64,000 bases of DNA from Xiphias gladius (taxonomy: Eukaryota > Chordata > Actinopteri > Istiophoriformes > Xiphiidae): the NCBI RefSeq assembly GCF_016859285.1, contig NC_053420.1, forward strand, positions 22,469,045 to 22,533,044. Reading direction: 5' to 3'. A program made the translations under genes and the position numbers. Position 1 is the first letter of the stretch; each line of letters opens with the position of its first letter. Below are positions 22,801 to 35,011 of this stretch, in pieces. The notes beneath the pieces were generated by a model, which was given only the letters and a program-made list of their open reading frames with translations, was not told the DNA's origin and ran no database searches.

Positions 22801-24647
22801 GTTAACAATTTAAAGAGCAACTTATCTTTCCAGTAACTTGTTTCGTCATTAGAAGGTAGTTCCAGTACTGAATGTATAAAGACACGTTGCTGTTGAGTTT
22901 TTTAAATGTACATTTTCAATGATGTGAGCAACACAAAAAAAATTCTATTCACATCCATTGTAGTTGGAATAGCAGCTGAAATACTCATGTAAAGAAATAG
23001 CAGCTCAAATTTGTACTTAAGTACATCTTTAACTGTCATGCGTTCTCGTAGTAGGTTGGACATATAATCTAAAAATTCACAATCTGAGGTGGCCTGGTTT
23101 TCACTTGTATTTGACTGTAGTTGTTTGAGGACATAAATCTGGCCACAATCTTGATATTGCAAGCAACGTTATTCATTTACCACACCCCTATGACTGTCCA
23201 CACACACACACTACACATTAAACAAGAAGGAAATGAAAACAGTGGTGACACTCAAACTTTCCTGCCTCAACAGTTCTAGACTTGCGCTGCCCTCTCTTCA
23301 AGGGAGCCAAACGACAAAAACAACATAAAGGAAGCTGCAGTCTGCACTGTGGTTTAAATAATAGTCTTTATTACACCTCAGCTCTGAAAATAAAAGAAAA
23401 TTATATCAAGAAAAAAAAAAGAAACGAAATTATTGCTCACATGAAGTACTAATTGTTCCCAGAAGGAAATTGGCACATTAATAGCCAGTCATAATAATAT
23501 GTGCCATTAAGCATAAAATAAACTTCTTGCTTGGTTGCACTTTGAAGAGAATGTTCTTTTCCTTTTATTCATGTCTGGTCATGTCACCAAACACAAACAG
23601 CGCAAATGAAGAGAAACTCACTCACCTCCTAGATCGAGGTCGGGGTGCAACCTGAGGCTTCTTCTCAGTCTTCGGACCCTCAGAACTTGTTTCCGCTGCC
23701 CAGTGTTTAATTCGCTCCTTTACACCTCGTGTACTATTTATAATCTCTGGCTCCTCTCGCTTCGTCATGACCTCTGGCCTCAACGAGGAATCAAACAGAA
23801 GACTGATTCTGCGTTTAATACTTCCCCCTCCGCTATAATCCTCCTTCAGTCCCTCTTCATCAGTCTCTCTGTTTGACGGTTCTATTGTTGTCTGGCTCTG
23901 CTTTGGATCTGAGGACACTGGCTTGTTTAAATCATCTTTGGTGCTGCTTGTAGATAGAGTTATGGTGGGCTTGGGAGGCAGGGACAGACCACCAGGCTCA
24001 CACTTTGAGGTGACCTCCGTGGACAGACACTTCCTGGTGCCGCCCAATCCATTTGTTGGATTGGCTGTAAAAGAATCGTCGCTCCCTGATTCTTCAGGCT
24101 TTTGGACGACAGAAGTCTGAGCTTCATCTTCTTTCCTTTTTCTGTCTTTCTCTTCTGAGTTAGTTACAAAATCCGTGGATGCTTTGTGGTTTGTTTGGAT
24201 GACATCGTCTTTTTGGAATGGCTCGGATATGGGTGTCTCTGTGGCTGGGGCAGTTTGTGAAGCAAGATCAGATTTTCCTGGAGCTACAGTAGAATCGAGA
24301 CTATCCTCTTCATTTGGAATTGCTTTACTTTCTTTGGTAGTTGTTGGTTTATCTTTGATATGCACACTTACAGAGCTGGGTTTGGACTCAGAGGTGGTGG
24401 TTTGCTGAGGAAGTTTCTGAGCATGGGCAGTCAGAGTCAGTTTGGGGACAACTGTGGCTTCAGATTTTCCAGTCTGGTTTGTTGTTGACTTAGACGTTGT
24501 GGTGACCGTCTTTGGAGCATGGATGGAGCGAAAGGTGGTGTTCTTCTGAAGAGAGAAGGGCTTGGGAGTGAGCCGAGGTTTGGGGGCTGGAGTCGGCTTG
24601 GGTTTTGTGGCACCTCTAGTCTGGGAAGTCTCAGTGGAGCTCTCCAT
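10059..24647 (-). CDS. KIAA1671: KIAA1671 orthologue (tankyrase-binding-protein C-terminal domain family)
   Basis: Nine coding exons: 24647-23626, 22603-20161, 15870-15580, 12179-12067, 11384-11288, 10981-10837, 10687-10551, 10448-10267 and 10134-10059. All junctions are in phase, giving 1501 residues (human about 1800). The N-terminus (residues 1-340) is Pro/Ser/Thr-rich, with KPRLTPKPFSLQKN near the start. The large exon is a very highly charged Glu/Arg/Lys helix. The C-terminal exons hold the domain shared with TNKS1BP1 (TAB182): LLDTSMQRSKADVGKRR, then MFPGLSPAAL, AQLKRR, RSPRSAA, ARVLPP and a terminal SSPAWLKELKSKKR. Its role is little known; the family domain and Pro-rich arms suggest a cytoskeletal or tankyrase-linked scaffold. 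Adjacent crybb3 reproduces the human KIAA1671-CRYBB3 order. At least one 5' noncoding exon must lie upstream, because the ATG exon starts at an acceptor (exon start 24657). Confidence 0.88.
10985..11078. repeat. (CA)n microsatellite at a splice acceptor
   Basis: About 47 CA units on the plus strand with one AACA interruption near 11000. On the coding (minus) strand it is a GT tract ending at the CAG acceptor of the KIAA1671 exon that starts at 10981. Confidence 0.95.
11288..11384 (-). CDS. KIAA1671: KIAA1671 internal exon
   Basis: Between CTCTCTTCAG and GTTGGT; one base completes the previous codon and the exon ends in phase 0. Encodes PKPLPDQVSEVTSQDVD and a REPEFPPFPE ending. Confidence 0.75.
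12067..12179 (-). CDS. KIAA1671: KIAA1671 internal exon
   Basis: Starts in phase 0 after CTATCTCTCAG and ends in phase 2 at GTAGGA. Acidic, Asn/Asp/Glu-rich sequence (NGEDNDTDALIESEPDQQNG). The phase fits both neighbours. Confidence 0.75.
12180..15579. other. KIAA1671: KIAA1671 intron
   Basis: No exon recognised. It contains a short CA-rich stretch near 12550-12670 and copy A of a dispersed repeat (13397-13745). Confidence 0.6.
13397..13745 (+). repeat. dispersed repeat, copy A
   Basis: Shares long stretches in the same order with 36220-36570: TTTGGCTCTTTAG/CTGGCCCTTTAG, GCTCCACTATGTTCACTAGC, TAGTCGATAACTTTGTC-like, GTTGGGCAGGTAGCATACAG, AACCAAAACAATGAGCT and GGTTCGTCACTATGA. Possible end sequences (near 13190 and 13832) suggest the full element could be about 640 bases. 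The family is not named from sequence alone. Confidence 0.8.
15580..15870 (-). CDS. KIAA1671: KIAA1671 internal exon with basic Ser/Arg patch
   Basis: Exactly 97 codons, phase 0 on both sides, between an ACCATGCAG acceptor and a GTAAGA donor. It starts YLGGKLSAAQLQVAGWVG, has an acidic run, and ends in an Arg/Ser-rich stretch (SPLRSFARRSRRSLRRF). Because it is symmetric it can be skipped without a frameshift. It is placed in KIAA1671 by strand, position and phase; I do not recall a matching human segment, so it could be optional or lineage-specific. Confidence 0.65.
16983..17020. repeat. (GT/GC)n microsatellite
   Basis: GT units with a central GCGCGC block. Confidence 0.9.
19463..19715 (+). 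mobile_element. MITE-like teleost interspersed repeat
   Basis: The left end CCTCCAAAGAGGTTATGT and the right end CCTTGGCGGAGGTC form imperfect inverted ends. Inside is GTCAGCAGGATTACAC, then ACTGAACCGATCTGCA and GGGATGGGGCATGGGCCAG. This set of motifs recurs in many fish genomes as a short noncoding repeat (from general familiarity, not searched). Internally shortened and degenerate. Confidence 0.65.
19807..19887. repeat. (CA)n/(CGCA)n compound microsatellite
   Basis: CA units, then seven CGCA-type units, then CA again. Confidence 0.95.
20161..22603 (-). CDS. KIAA1671: KIAA1671 large charged-helix exon
   Basis: A 2443-base exon (814 codons plus one base) between a TCTATTACAG acceptor and a GTAAAT donor. 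It begins FEPATAPIAEKMPK, has an acidic Ser/Glu patch, then about 450 residues almost wholly of E, R, K, Q and L. That composition and the alternating opposite charges suit a stable single alpha-helix or coiled coil. After the helix come two related motifs, VVYDDFSVRKPLIEIDFDDFSVKPKRWG, here split as YDDFSVRKP and FDDFSVKPKRWG. The plus-strand long open frames rich in Ser/Leu/Phe over this region are its antisense shadow. Confidence 0.87.
21190..21790 (-). repeat. KIAA1671: 192-bp in-frame tandem repeat (3 copies) in KIAA1671
   Basis: The block containing CACATCACCTCCATCTGTCT starts at 21341, 21533 (CAGATC variant) and 21725, exactly 192 bases apart each time. Each unit encodes 64 residues with the signature RQMEVMWQRQREEERE and KQKEERLKQD. 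A fourth, diverged copy is recognisable near 21000 (LELMWQRKKEEDRERARQ). Copies differ at only a few sites, so the duplication is young or homogenised. Confidence 0.9.
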
Positions 24648-24657
24648 AACTGAGTCG
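23626..24657 (-). CDS. KIAA1671: KIAA1671 first coding exon
   Basis: The acceptor CTCTTTCAG precedes 24657; the ATG is at 24647-24645, ten bases in. The exon encodes 340 residues and two bases of the next codon, then a GTGAGTGAG donor. It is low-complexity Pro/Thr/Ser/Lys sequence, with KPKPTPAPKPRLTPKP at the start and a more conserved-looking RRISLLFDSSLRPEV and RGVKERIKHWAAE near the end. The open frame upstream of the acceptor is intron read-through. Confidence 0.85.
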
Positions 24658-25330
24658 CTGAAAGAGGAGCGGAGAGGACACATTGATATACTGCAAACTA
24701 CATATTTACCTCGGAAAAACATTACCACTCTCAGCTGAGACACAGGCAGCCGGTTATGCTGTTGCAACGACGACTGGGATAGGTCTGGTCGGTCTAGATT
24801 TTTGAAAGCACATTACCTCTGCAGGAGCAAAGAGAAACTAGTCAGTTACACTAAACGCACACCAGTAACCATGAAAAGTCTTCCTGCTGCAGTCATTTTT
24901 ATTTTCTTACTGAGTTTCTTTCTTCAGTTTACTTTTTTAATAATAAAAATGTGTTGACAATTAATGCACTATTGTTTTACAGAATTAAACCAACAATGAC
25001 CAGTTTCTCCCTCATAGTCAAGATCTGACCCATCACTGTCGCTTTTTTTTAGCCTGGGGGATAAGTGCAATGTTGCAAGTAGCTCCTGTATTGTCTAACT
25101 GGGCTCAACTGTCAAGGACAAACTATTTCTTTAAGCCAAAGAGCAACATACATTTATTGTTTCAAAATAATATATCAACTCTAGACCCTTTCAAGAATGA
25201 ATTGAACATGTCATATCTAACTAATAACAGGTTATTAACTTTCTGTCGTGGATCTCTGATCACTTCATCATCGCTTCATAGTGGACCCGACAAGGTGGGC
25301 CCAACAGCTGTGGTCATGTCATTAATTATA

Positions 25331-25425
25331 GGGCTGCAACTAAGGATTAATTTCATTATAAATCAATCTGTCGATTATTTTGCCGACTGATTGTTTGGTC
25401 GATAAAATTTCCGAAAACTCTGAGC
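25331..25425 (+). mobile_element. hAT-type teleost repeat fragment
   Basis: Starts AGGGCTGCAACTAAGGATTA and continues AATCAATCTGTCGATTATTTTGCCGA. This resembles the end sequence of a very common fish nonautonomous repeat (GGGCTGCAACTAACGATTA...). Only one end is seen. Confidence 0.55.
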
Positions 25426-28187
25426 TACTAAAATAGGAGTCCAAGCAGGAAGGGCAGTAGACATGTTGTCAGAGACTGAAGCCGACCTGATGAGTCACCA
25501 CACACGTCTACTACATGTTCTGCAGTAAGGACACTGTCATATCAGATCTCGAATTGGACTGAAACCACTGACAGATGATCAGTTGCAGCTACCTTGAGAC
25601 TGTCACCTGAGCATTCACACAGCGTGTGAAAAAGGCAAAACGGTTATGCTCTCAAATCTGTTGAACTATACTGCGCAGTCATTGTAATCAGGATGTCATC
25701 TGGTTTGACCTGAAAGACTCTGGCACAAACTGGTAACTCCCCGCCCCACAGTTTGATACTTCACAATGCTCAAGGTGGCAGCAATATGAGACTGTGTCAC
25801 TACTACAGCATTCATCTGCAGCTGGTGTGCATAAACAGCTTTGATTCACAGTCAGCGTGTGCTCTAGGGCCACTCTTGCATGTGACGTGTAGTAATTGCC
25901 CATTTTTGCCTCATTGCTTAAGCACACAACACCTCTGGATTTTGCATGATATTGTGTAATGATCGGACCGGGCTCCTAAAGCTGTGCAACACCACCCGCT
26001 GGGGTTAAATAATGCGCACTGGCTGATTTCTGCTTTGCTCGTCTTTTCCTTACAGTTGAATTCCTAAGAAATAAACACTGTCTAGCAGATAAAGCTTCAG
26101 CTGATTGATGACTCCTGTTGCTTATTTAGGCCACGTACATGCACTGCAGCACTCAGCTTGTAGGCTTCTGAGTTTCTTTATCTGTGTTTGCTTTTTAGAG
26201 CCTGTTACCCTGCCCGGGCCATCGTCACACTCGGCGCCTTTCGTTCTGATGTCCACCGTGTTATTCATTTACACCCCTGACTGATGCTGGGAAAACTAAC
26301 CCCTTATCAGCTTCGTCCCGGGGAGCCAAACACGGCGATACAATGACTTGGCGCATACATGCAACGGTGAAATTAACTTTGGACCAATACATACGTTTCA
26401 TTGGTTGTTGTTAATGAGTAACTAGTAAACGCGTCAACAACGAACTCCCAGTCGTTGAACCAGCAGCGTGTCCTCTGAGACTGGACAGAGAAAACTGAGA
26501 TAAATGTGTGTAACTTTTAAGTTTAATTCCGGCCAGGTTGTCGGTCCTGTGAACGAAACTGCGAGTCGTCTGTAAGGACACATGTGTGTGTTTACTCGTA
26601 CCAGGATTTTAACGTCACCCACGGCATGTACGTTAGACAGCTAGAAAAAACATATATCCTACACGTTGTGCACCTGCTCTAAAAATCAGCTCCATGAACT
26701 TCCCCACCGGCTGGGATAATTTACACTACGTTAGCGACGTAAAAGTTTTCGGTATGTTTTTTATTTATTTATTTTTTTTTTTACCTTTAGTCTTCACGCA
26801 GTCATACAGGTTGAGGAAGGAAGGAAGCGGGAAGAAGTTACAAAAGAAAATTGTCTCTCAAGTTGTCCGCGATGGTCTCGCCTGCTGAGCTGTTGTAAGA
26901 GTGGTTTTTTTTTTTTTTTTTTTTTGTTGTTTGTTTTTTTTTTTTGCCTCCAGTCATTCACAGTAACCAGACGTCAGACTGCTCCTACGCCCAGCGGACA
27001 CTCCCTCTCCGCGCCGCCTTTTCAGGTCGGGCCACACTGCTCCGGGGGTCAAGCCACACGCGCGCACACAGACAGGCACGAAGAGACGGGAAGTGCGGTG
27101 TCGCTACTTCAAAATAAAACCGCAGTAACGCGTGCTCAGCAAATGCACGTGGCATCCATAAGTCCTTTTGTAGCGTAATGGTTGGAGATATGTTTTAATC
27201 ACCATAACCAAACAAGACCACCACTGAGGAGATATTGTCTCTATTGTGTGTCACAGGGTCAGATATGTGCTGCATAATTGCCAAAAGAGCGGCTTGAAGG
27301 CAAGTGTTTAACTTCGAACTGGGAGAACAGGTTTGTATTCAGGCCATAGCTGGCCCAATAAGTAAACTAAAGGGCTGATTCCCGAGAGAAATTTACAAAT
27401 GTCAAGTGTGTTTTCATTTTCTGTCATAAAACTGCAATCTGTACATTTCTGTATGTTCAGACTATATTAAAGATAACAGGGCAGCGTCTATTGTGAAGAG
27501 TTGAGTGGAACTCGCTTTGGCCCACATTATTAGGTAATATTAGCTGTGGAAAATATGATGAAAAGTGAAATTAGTTAGAGAACTTCCGATAACGTTACTT
27601 TACTTTACTGCGGTGTTTTGGCACATTTCAAAGCAAAAAGTATTCATTATGTACAGGTAATAATTTTGAGGTACTTCAGCCTACTTTTTAGTGCACCACT
27701 GTCAGGTGTCAAGCCGCCAGAGTTTCAACTTTCAGTATAAGTCAACAAATGTCAAAAATACAAAAAAAAAAGAAGTCAGCGAATGGGCTCAAAATGAAAT
27801 GAAAGTTGAACTTGCACATTTGGAAAGAGTTACAGTAGGATCTTTTCTATTGACAATCCAGACTGGAAGCGTTCTGTAAATTCCTCCTAACTTGACGGTA
27901 GTTCGCTGTTCAATTGACCGGATAAACAGGTTCAGACTGAGGCGAAGAGCCACTTTACCCGGAGTGAAAAGGAATTGGATCCATGCAGCTCTCCCTGCTT
28001 TACAGAGAGTGCTGAGTCTACCTGGCGCGTCTTCACAGCAGGAAGTGCCCATCAGCTCTCACACAGCAAGCCCTCATTTACATAACACCTGGGCCTTTAG
28101 AGCCTTCATTTGCGTTGCACTGTGCCAGCAAAACGATCTGTGACATTCAGCAAATATAAAAGAAAGGGAACGCTTAGATTAATTCAC

Positions 28188-28188
<1 letters not shown>

Positions 28189-28246
<58 letters not shown>
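28189..28246. repeat. (GT)n microsatellite
   Basis: About 29 uninterrupted GT units. Confidence 0.95.
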
Positions 28247-28247
<1 letters not shown>

Positions 28248-28583
28248 TTTGGTTGATTTGGAAGGGTTATGATGGGAATGATCTTTCATAAAGTCATACA
28301 CCATTGCAAAACTGCACACTGCACACAAATAAAAATCAAAATCAACCAAGGAGTTTCTGACAAATTATCAGTGATGGAAAATAAGGGTTAGGGCTCAAGG
28401 TTTCCAACCCTTTGGTCACAATCCAGTGTCTGCTTGGGGCCTCCTGTCATGTTGAGAGGCCCATGTGTTGATAGCAGTTCCACCTATGAGAGCTCTCCCC
28501 TCTGAACCTCTCAGGCGGTTTAATTCAGATAACTGATTTGATTTGGATCTTAAGGGATCTTAGCCCAACAACATTACTAATTT

Positions 28584-28586
28584 TAC

Positions 28587-28621
<35 letters not shown>
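28584..28621. repeat. (ATT)n microsatellite
   Basis: About 12 ATT units. Confidence 0.95.
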
Positions 28622-28623
<2 letters not shown>

Positions 28624-28909
28624 AGAAACTATTAAATGACACAATTCAGTGTTTTTCAGAGCGGTGTGAAGGGGTTGTTTCCGTCGCCCCCTGGTGGTCG
28701 TTTCGACCAACCGCTTCACACCCTGCTCTGGCTCACCGGACGAGTTGTCATGGCAACTGTTCAGCATGTGTTTACAAAAACAAGCGCTTGACCGTTCACC
28801 GACACTTCTCTCGACACTCGACATCTTAGGCGCCATCTTCTCCTTCTAGCTTTTACCTGAGGAGGAGACGGAGCCTACTCCTTCAAACAGAGAGGAGCCG
28901 TGGAGAAAG

Positions 28910-31900
28910 ATGAGCGGAGCCAAAGCCCGCAGCGAAGCTCCCGTAGCAGAAAACGTCTCCAGCGGCGGGCACAGCACGGCGGCTCCTCCGCGGGAGCGCA
29001 AGCCCGGTGGCGGGGTTCTGAAGAGGCTCAAGTCCCGGAGGAGCCAGGTGGACAGCAGGCCCGTCACGGAGGAAGACCTGCGGACACAGAGTGGACACAT
29101 CACGCCGGAGGATGTGTTAGGACTGCGGGTGTCTACGCGAGGTCTGAGTCGCTCTCTGTCGCCGCTTGTCGTCGGTTAACGTGGACCCGGTGATGCTTGA
29201 TGCGCTGCCGAGGCTGAATTAAGTATCGAGCATAATGTGACCGAGTCTCTACAAGCTACAGAATACATCAAATCACACATTACATACAACTAGAGCGGTT
29301 GTACTAGCTTACGTTGCTGTCATTTAAAAAAAAAAAATGGTGATGAGACTATTGTGATATTAAATTACATCTGTGATCATTATGCGAGAGAATATACATA
29401 TCTGACTTGACAAACACATGTAGGACGTCACTGCACGACCTTTCAGTCATGGAAAAGCCATTTGTTTCTATTTTGAAGCAGCTCGATGAACAGGAGGCGT
29501 TTGTGATATGAAAATGTTCTCTGTTGTGTCACTTTAATTGAACTGAGATATTACGTCTTCGGACTCTTCAGAAATGTCGGATACAAATGAGCTCACAAAA
29601 CCACTGCCATGACATCACAGTCAGGATTGATCAGGAAGCCCCTTTGCCTGGTCTAAATTAAAAAAAAAAAAAAAAAAAAATTATATATATATTTATATTT
29701 ATATATATAGTATAGCAGCATGGTAAATTCTCATCAGTGTGGTAGCCCACGTTTACAGCTGTTGTGGCAACACAGGAAATAAAGGAAACAAAAAGAGACT
29801 AAATTTAATGCTTCATTTTCTTCCCATGAGAGGATAGCACTGTTTATGAAATTGTTAAACTGTGAAGTCATGGTCAGCGTTCTTAATCTCTCTGTTGCTT
29901 CCATTATTTTCCATTAATGCAGTATATTCTTCTGCGCCTCATATTTGTTTATTTCACTGTAGAGCTCACAGTAGCCCCACAATGGTCATTAAAGCTTTGT
30001 CTCATCCTACTTTATGGCTGCAAAGTTGTGTGTGTCTGTGTACAAGCAAAACTATGTCATCTGAGTGCTAACAAAGTCAAGCACAATGTTTTGCGTGTAA
30101 CCTTTGTGCACGTCAGCAGCCTGTATGTGCTTTAACAGTGTACATAGTAACTGTGCTGGCTGGAAAATCATTCCAATGTTTATGACTTCTGTCATTGTTG
30201 CAGGTTACCTGTGTAAACCCGAAGACAATATTTATAACATCGACTTTGTGCGCTTTAAGATCAGAGACCTGGAGACCGCCACTGTCTTGTTTGAGATCGC
30301 CAAACCCCCACCTGCAGGTATTGCGTATTAACATACTCCTTGTATTGTTTTATTTTATTGTTTGTAATGCACGCATGTAATGCACATGCATCTGTTGACT
30401 GTGAAGTATCTGGCTATGGAGCACTTAAGATGGATGTACTGACCCTGCTGGCAGCTTGTTCTTGTTATTAGCTTGAAATGAATGACTCAAAGCAGGTTAC
30501 GTGGTTCAGTAACATTCATTGCTGGTTATTCTTATCAAAAATAGTCCTCTCTTTGAATGATTTGAATTGTCTGTGTCGTCTGTTGTGGCTCTCAGAGGAT
30601 GATGAGGAGAACAGAGAGGCAGACGCCAGCGCAGGTCGATTTGTACGCTACCAGTTCACCCCAGCCTTCCTGCGACTGAGGACCGTGGGAGCTACGTGAG
30701 TGACTCAGGCATTGCAACACACTGCTAAGAAAAACACACTCGACTGTTCCATGCACAAACAATAAAGACAATTGCAGCATTGTGTTCGATCAGCTACACA
30801 CACTCACAGAAATTTTTTACCTGTACACTGATTGTATTAACATTATAATTACACAAGAACAGGCTTGCTGTTTTAATGCTCCCTTCTCTCCCTGTTATTC
30901 AATCAGAGTGGAATTCACAGTTGGAAACCGGCCTCTAAACAACTTCCGCATGATCGAGAGGCACTACTTCCGTGATCACCTGCTGAAGAGCTTTGACTTT
31001 GACTTTGGCTTCTGTATCCCAAACAGCCGTAACACCTGTGAGCACATCTACGAGTTCCCTCAGCTGTCTGAGAGCCTGGGTGAGTCCCATTTTTCAAGAC
31101 TATTATGAGTAAAACTTAAAAATGCCTTGAATAGGGTTATGGTTGAAAATGAAACAATATTATGATTATATCAAAGTGTACTGTATGTTTTATGATACAC
31201 TGTGTCACCTTTTTAAAATGATAAATATCTAGGAGATGCCAGAAGTTGTTTTTTTTTTTTTTTTTTTTTGATTATGGAAATACCAGAACAACAGATCAGC
31301 AGCTCCTACTAATGATATTTCCTTAAAGGCTATTCTTGACTCCTTCCTTGTCATATTTCACAGTGGAGCAATTAACAAAAGTAAACATGAAATTACATTT
31401 TAGCAAGCGTTTTGGTGGTGAGCTCATCGTTCTGTGGTGAATCTTTGGATAATGGTTAGACATGCATCTCTCAATGGCAAATAATTCTTTAATAGCTCGT
31501 GCTCCCAACACGACATTCACAATTTTCTTCAACCCACTTTACTGTTTTTAAGCTGTGTGTTGGATGATTCTATCCAAAATAACTAATGAACAATACATGA
31601 CACTTTGATCACTGGTTGCCTCTATAGAGTAGATGATCTTACTGATTTTTGAGCACTTTCTGTGTAAACCTGCGTATAAATGAGAAAAAACGGTTCTATT
31701 GAAAATATTATAACTTCTTAAAGGGTAGATTCAAGAGTGTTTCAAGTGTATTTTGATACACTTGAAACATTATTTTAATACTGTATCTACATGACATGTG
31801 AATGTTGCGAGAGTTATTGATCACTGCAGTCATTTCTAATCTCCATACTGTAAAGACATTCCTTCCTAGTATGACTTCAATGTAAAAAAGAAAATGCAAC

Positions 31901-33672
31901 AAAATCCACAGTCCCCTTTCTGTGCAAAAATACACTCTTAATTTCAGCCAGAAATAAATGTGAATCTTCAGGGCCCTAGGCTGGTGGTTAACATGGTGTC
32001 ATCAGGCTAAAATAATCCTGTTAATTCTCATCCAGCTAATTTTCTTCTTTGAAGGCACTTTAGGGATTCATTTGTTAATCCTGGGTGAAGCTATCTCCCG
32101 CTCCCGTTTTAAGTGGAGGCAAAATGAGTAAACAGTTGAAACCCTGATCAGCATTGGCCTGATTGGCTGAGTGCTGATCATGTGATTGCAGTTCTTTGAG
32201 GTAGGTGTGTTGGGAATCCTTCCAGCCTGCACTGGGGCAATAGATTAATGGACATAAATCTCATTTTATTTCAGGTTCATTTTATTTTATGGGAGTTCCT
32301 GCAGTGTTACTGGTGTCATTTCTTCAACATTGTGCTCTACAGTGCTTCCACTGTTTCCACACTTCAATCGCTGTTAAACTTTAGATATAATCAGTGAATC
32401 TGGTTGGACTATGAGTGATGTTGGGTGCATGAATGGTGAGGTTCACCCTAATGGACATGCAAGATCCTTTTAAGTGACAATCATCAGCCTGCCACGAAAA
32501 TGAAACCTCCCTAAGATCTCTCAAGAGGCAGATTTAATTGCATAATCAATTTTTAGCAAATTGACCTCTGCAATTCATCATTAAATAAGTGTTCAACTGA
32601 CAAATTTACATTTTAATGTCAAATTAAATTCTGTATGTTCTGGCTCCATTTGTATTTTAATACTCAGAATTTGAGTCTTGTTGCTCACAGTATCTCAAAA
32701 TCTGGATTGGTTCTTATTTAGAGTAGAATCCTTTATTTATTTTTTTTACTATCCTATTATGTATAAGTAAAGGTAATTGAAATGTGGTAATTACATCAGC
32801 AGATCATAATGTTTTTCAATAACCTCCATGTTCTCATCTAAAATCATCATTATATAAACATTCTGTGATTATATTGCTACGAAAGGAAGCCGTTTGTATC
32901 TGAAATTTAGTTCATGTAAAACATAAAACATCTTGTTCATGATCCAGCTAACTGTCAATAAGCCTGCACTTTTGCAGTTGTTACGCTGACAACAGCTCAA
33001 GATGAAATTTAAACAAGCTTCAAAGGACCAAAAAAATCCAGACTCATGCCAAATTCTCAACATTATAATCTGGATATCTCATTATTCCACAGACAAAGAA
33101 CAGGGCCTGAGTTATCCAAATCATGAAGGTATTGCCGTCCTAGCAGTTGGAGTAGTTTTATTGTCAGTGTTTTGTCCCAGTAACAAACGAACATGTGACA
33201 ACGATAAATTACTCCTCTGCTGCGGCACACAAAACACAAAGGGGGAAATTTGTAATGAAAAAGACTGAAACTTTGGAGGATACAAGCTTAATCTGGCTAA
33301 CTCAAACTAACTCAAACTGCAGTGTAGTTGCGCAGTGTGTAGTTAGGAAGGGATCGTTTCATAGCCAGTATGGAGTAGATGACCACGGTGACCATTAACG
33401 CTTTCAGTGTTCAATGTGCATATTTCAAGTGCTTAATCAATTATACTGACCCAATAATTTCAGTTGTTTTGTACATATACGTTCATCCATTTTAATTGCA
33501 TGGACACTAAAAAAGCCTTTGTAGCAATTACGGACTTGCATTTGCCGTCTGTTTTGCAGTCCGTCAGATGGTGGAGCGTCCTTATGAGACCCAGTCAGAC
33601 AGCTTCTACTTCGTCGAGAACCGACTGGTCATGCACAACAAGGCAGACTATGCTTACAACGGAGGACAGTGA
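28910..33672 (+). CDS. unc119b: UNC119B, lipid-binding chaperone for myristoylated cargo
   Basis: UNC119 proteins bind the acyl chain of N-myristoylated proteins (transducin alpha, ciliary proteins such as NPHP3) and release them on ARL3-GTP binding, so delivering them to cilia and membranes. Five coding exons: 28910-29141, 30204-30317, 30596-30695, 30907-31079 and 33560-33672, giving 243 residues. The N-terminal 77 residues are Gly/Lys/Arg-rich and variable; the immunoglobulin-like beta-sandwich fold starts near residue 78 ([15 protein letters not shown]). Hallmarks are [71 protein letters not shown] and the ending [12 protein letters not shown]. [15 protein letters not shown] and the AYNGGQ end fit UNC119B rather than UNC119A. 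The exon 1 donor reads GTCTGA, weaker than consensus. Oriented head-to-head with KIAA1671. Confidence 0.95.
31080..33559. other. unc119b: unc119b intron 4
   Basis: A 2.5-kb AT-rich intron with no recognised feature apart from a T-run near 31250-31269. Confidence 0.8.
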
Positions 33673-35005
33673 TATTTGCCTGCTAGCATGCAAACACACG
33701 CACAGACCTGTGCATGCACCGACATCGTACTCACATTTATAGATATACATATACACAAATGCATGCACACGGCTGAACATTCATACACTTCATTCATTCA
33801 GACATGCACAAGCAGCTACAGGCAAGGTTGAGTTACTTCTTATGTTTGTAAAGATAAATCGCCACTTGTCATTTTCAGGGGATGCATTTGATATTGCACG
33901 AGGTCAATATCAGTCTGCACTCTGACACACAAACAGGAAGCCGCTGTTAGAAAGAGGTACAAAACGGGTTAACGTGTCTGTTTTTAATTATGGAATGATC
34001 GCTTTAAAACCGAAGAGGGCTCATCATTCTAGTGGCCATGTGACGTTTGTCTCTAACAGACCCAGTGGTTACTAGATGGATGGTTAGTCTCCTCTTAGCA
34101 ATTGTAAAAGTGTCCTACCACCCACTCAAAACACACACACACACACGCACACACACACAGATTTGCGCGCACACACTCAAAACCCCAAGTGACACACATA
34201 GTGTTTACGCAGTGTTTGTCAGAAGCAGCTGTTCTCAGAGCTACCGCCTCCACAATCCACTCCAGACAATATCGGGGGAGAAGGAGAGAAGCCATCCACA
34301 GAAACACTCCTGTCAAACACACATGGTCACTCCTGTGATCCTCTTCCCACCTCCCTCGCCTCTTTCACTTTCATATGCACACATAAAGACATCAACAATA
34401 GTACTGTATAAGACTTCGACTTAAGGTCTCTGAGATATTACTCTTTTATTTTTGTTTTACAGTTTTGACTGGTTGATAGCAACATGGAAATAGATCAGGT
34501 AACAGTTAACTACAATGTCATTGTAACCTTTGGCTGCGACAAAATAAACTAATTAATGAACAACAGCAACAAAAAAAAAAAAGAAAGTTTCAAGTAGAAA
34601 TTGCTCATCAGTTCAGAGGGGGATGGGTAATATTTGATATCATGATGCATGTGATGATATAAACAAAAAAGGGAGAGATTTCTATAAATTATTTGATATT
34701 CAGTGTAGAAAAATTTAAAAACAGGTGTACTTTGCCGAAGGAAGAGGTTGGGCTTCCTTATTTTCAAAGTCACATCAAATATTCTTATGCCCCATCTTAG
34801 TTTAATTACCTAGAATGTTAAATCATTCCCTTATCATGCACATCTTAACACATCAAAATCAACTTAGAATATGTTGGGAAAATGAGTGGTATTTCTTCTA
34901 ATTAGATAGTATACCTCCTCTTTGTACTTTGTAAACTTTGGTGTTCAGGGTTAAAGGTGGTGTTTGTAAAAATATATATATAGTTTGTAAAAAGTGATAA
35001 AAGAA

Positions 35006-35011
35006 AATAAA
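35006..35011 (+). terminator. unc119b: unc119b candidate polyadenylation signal
   Basis: AATAAA followed within 30 bases by a GTGTGACACTTGTTT GU-rich stretch. Another AATAAA lies at 34543-34548. The UTR length (about 0.9-1.3 kb) is plausible for either. Confidence 0.4.

Larger units (their letters stand above)
24658..28909. other. KIAA1671 upstream region / head-to-head spacer to unc119b
   Basis: The KIAA1671 5' noncoding exon and promoter should lie here. CpG-richer patches occur near 26200-26330 and 26960-27080, but I could not fix an exon. It also holds a hAT-type repeat fragment (25331-25425), a T-run (26907-26946), a GT microsatellite (28189-28246) and an ATT repeat (28584-28621). CpG-rich sequence near 28660-28909 is probably the unc119b promoter. 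Confidence 0.5.

Noticed and set aside
29640-29710. A-run followed by TATATATTTATA as a possible retroposon tail
   Set aside because: No recognisable SINE or LINE body precedes it and no target duplication could be seen; it is simple AT-rich sequence in unc119b intron 1.
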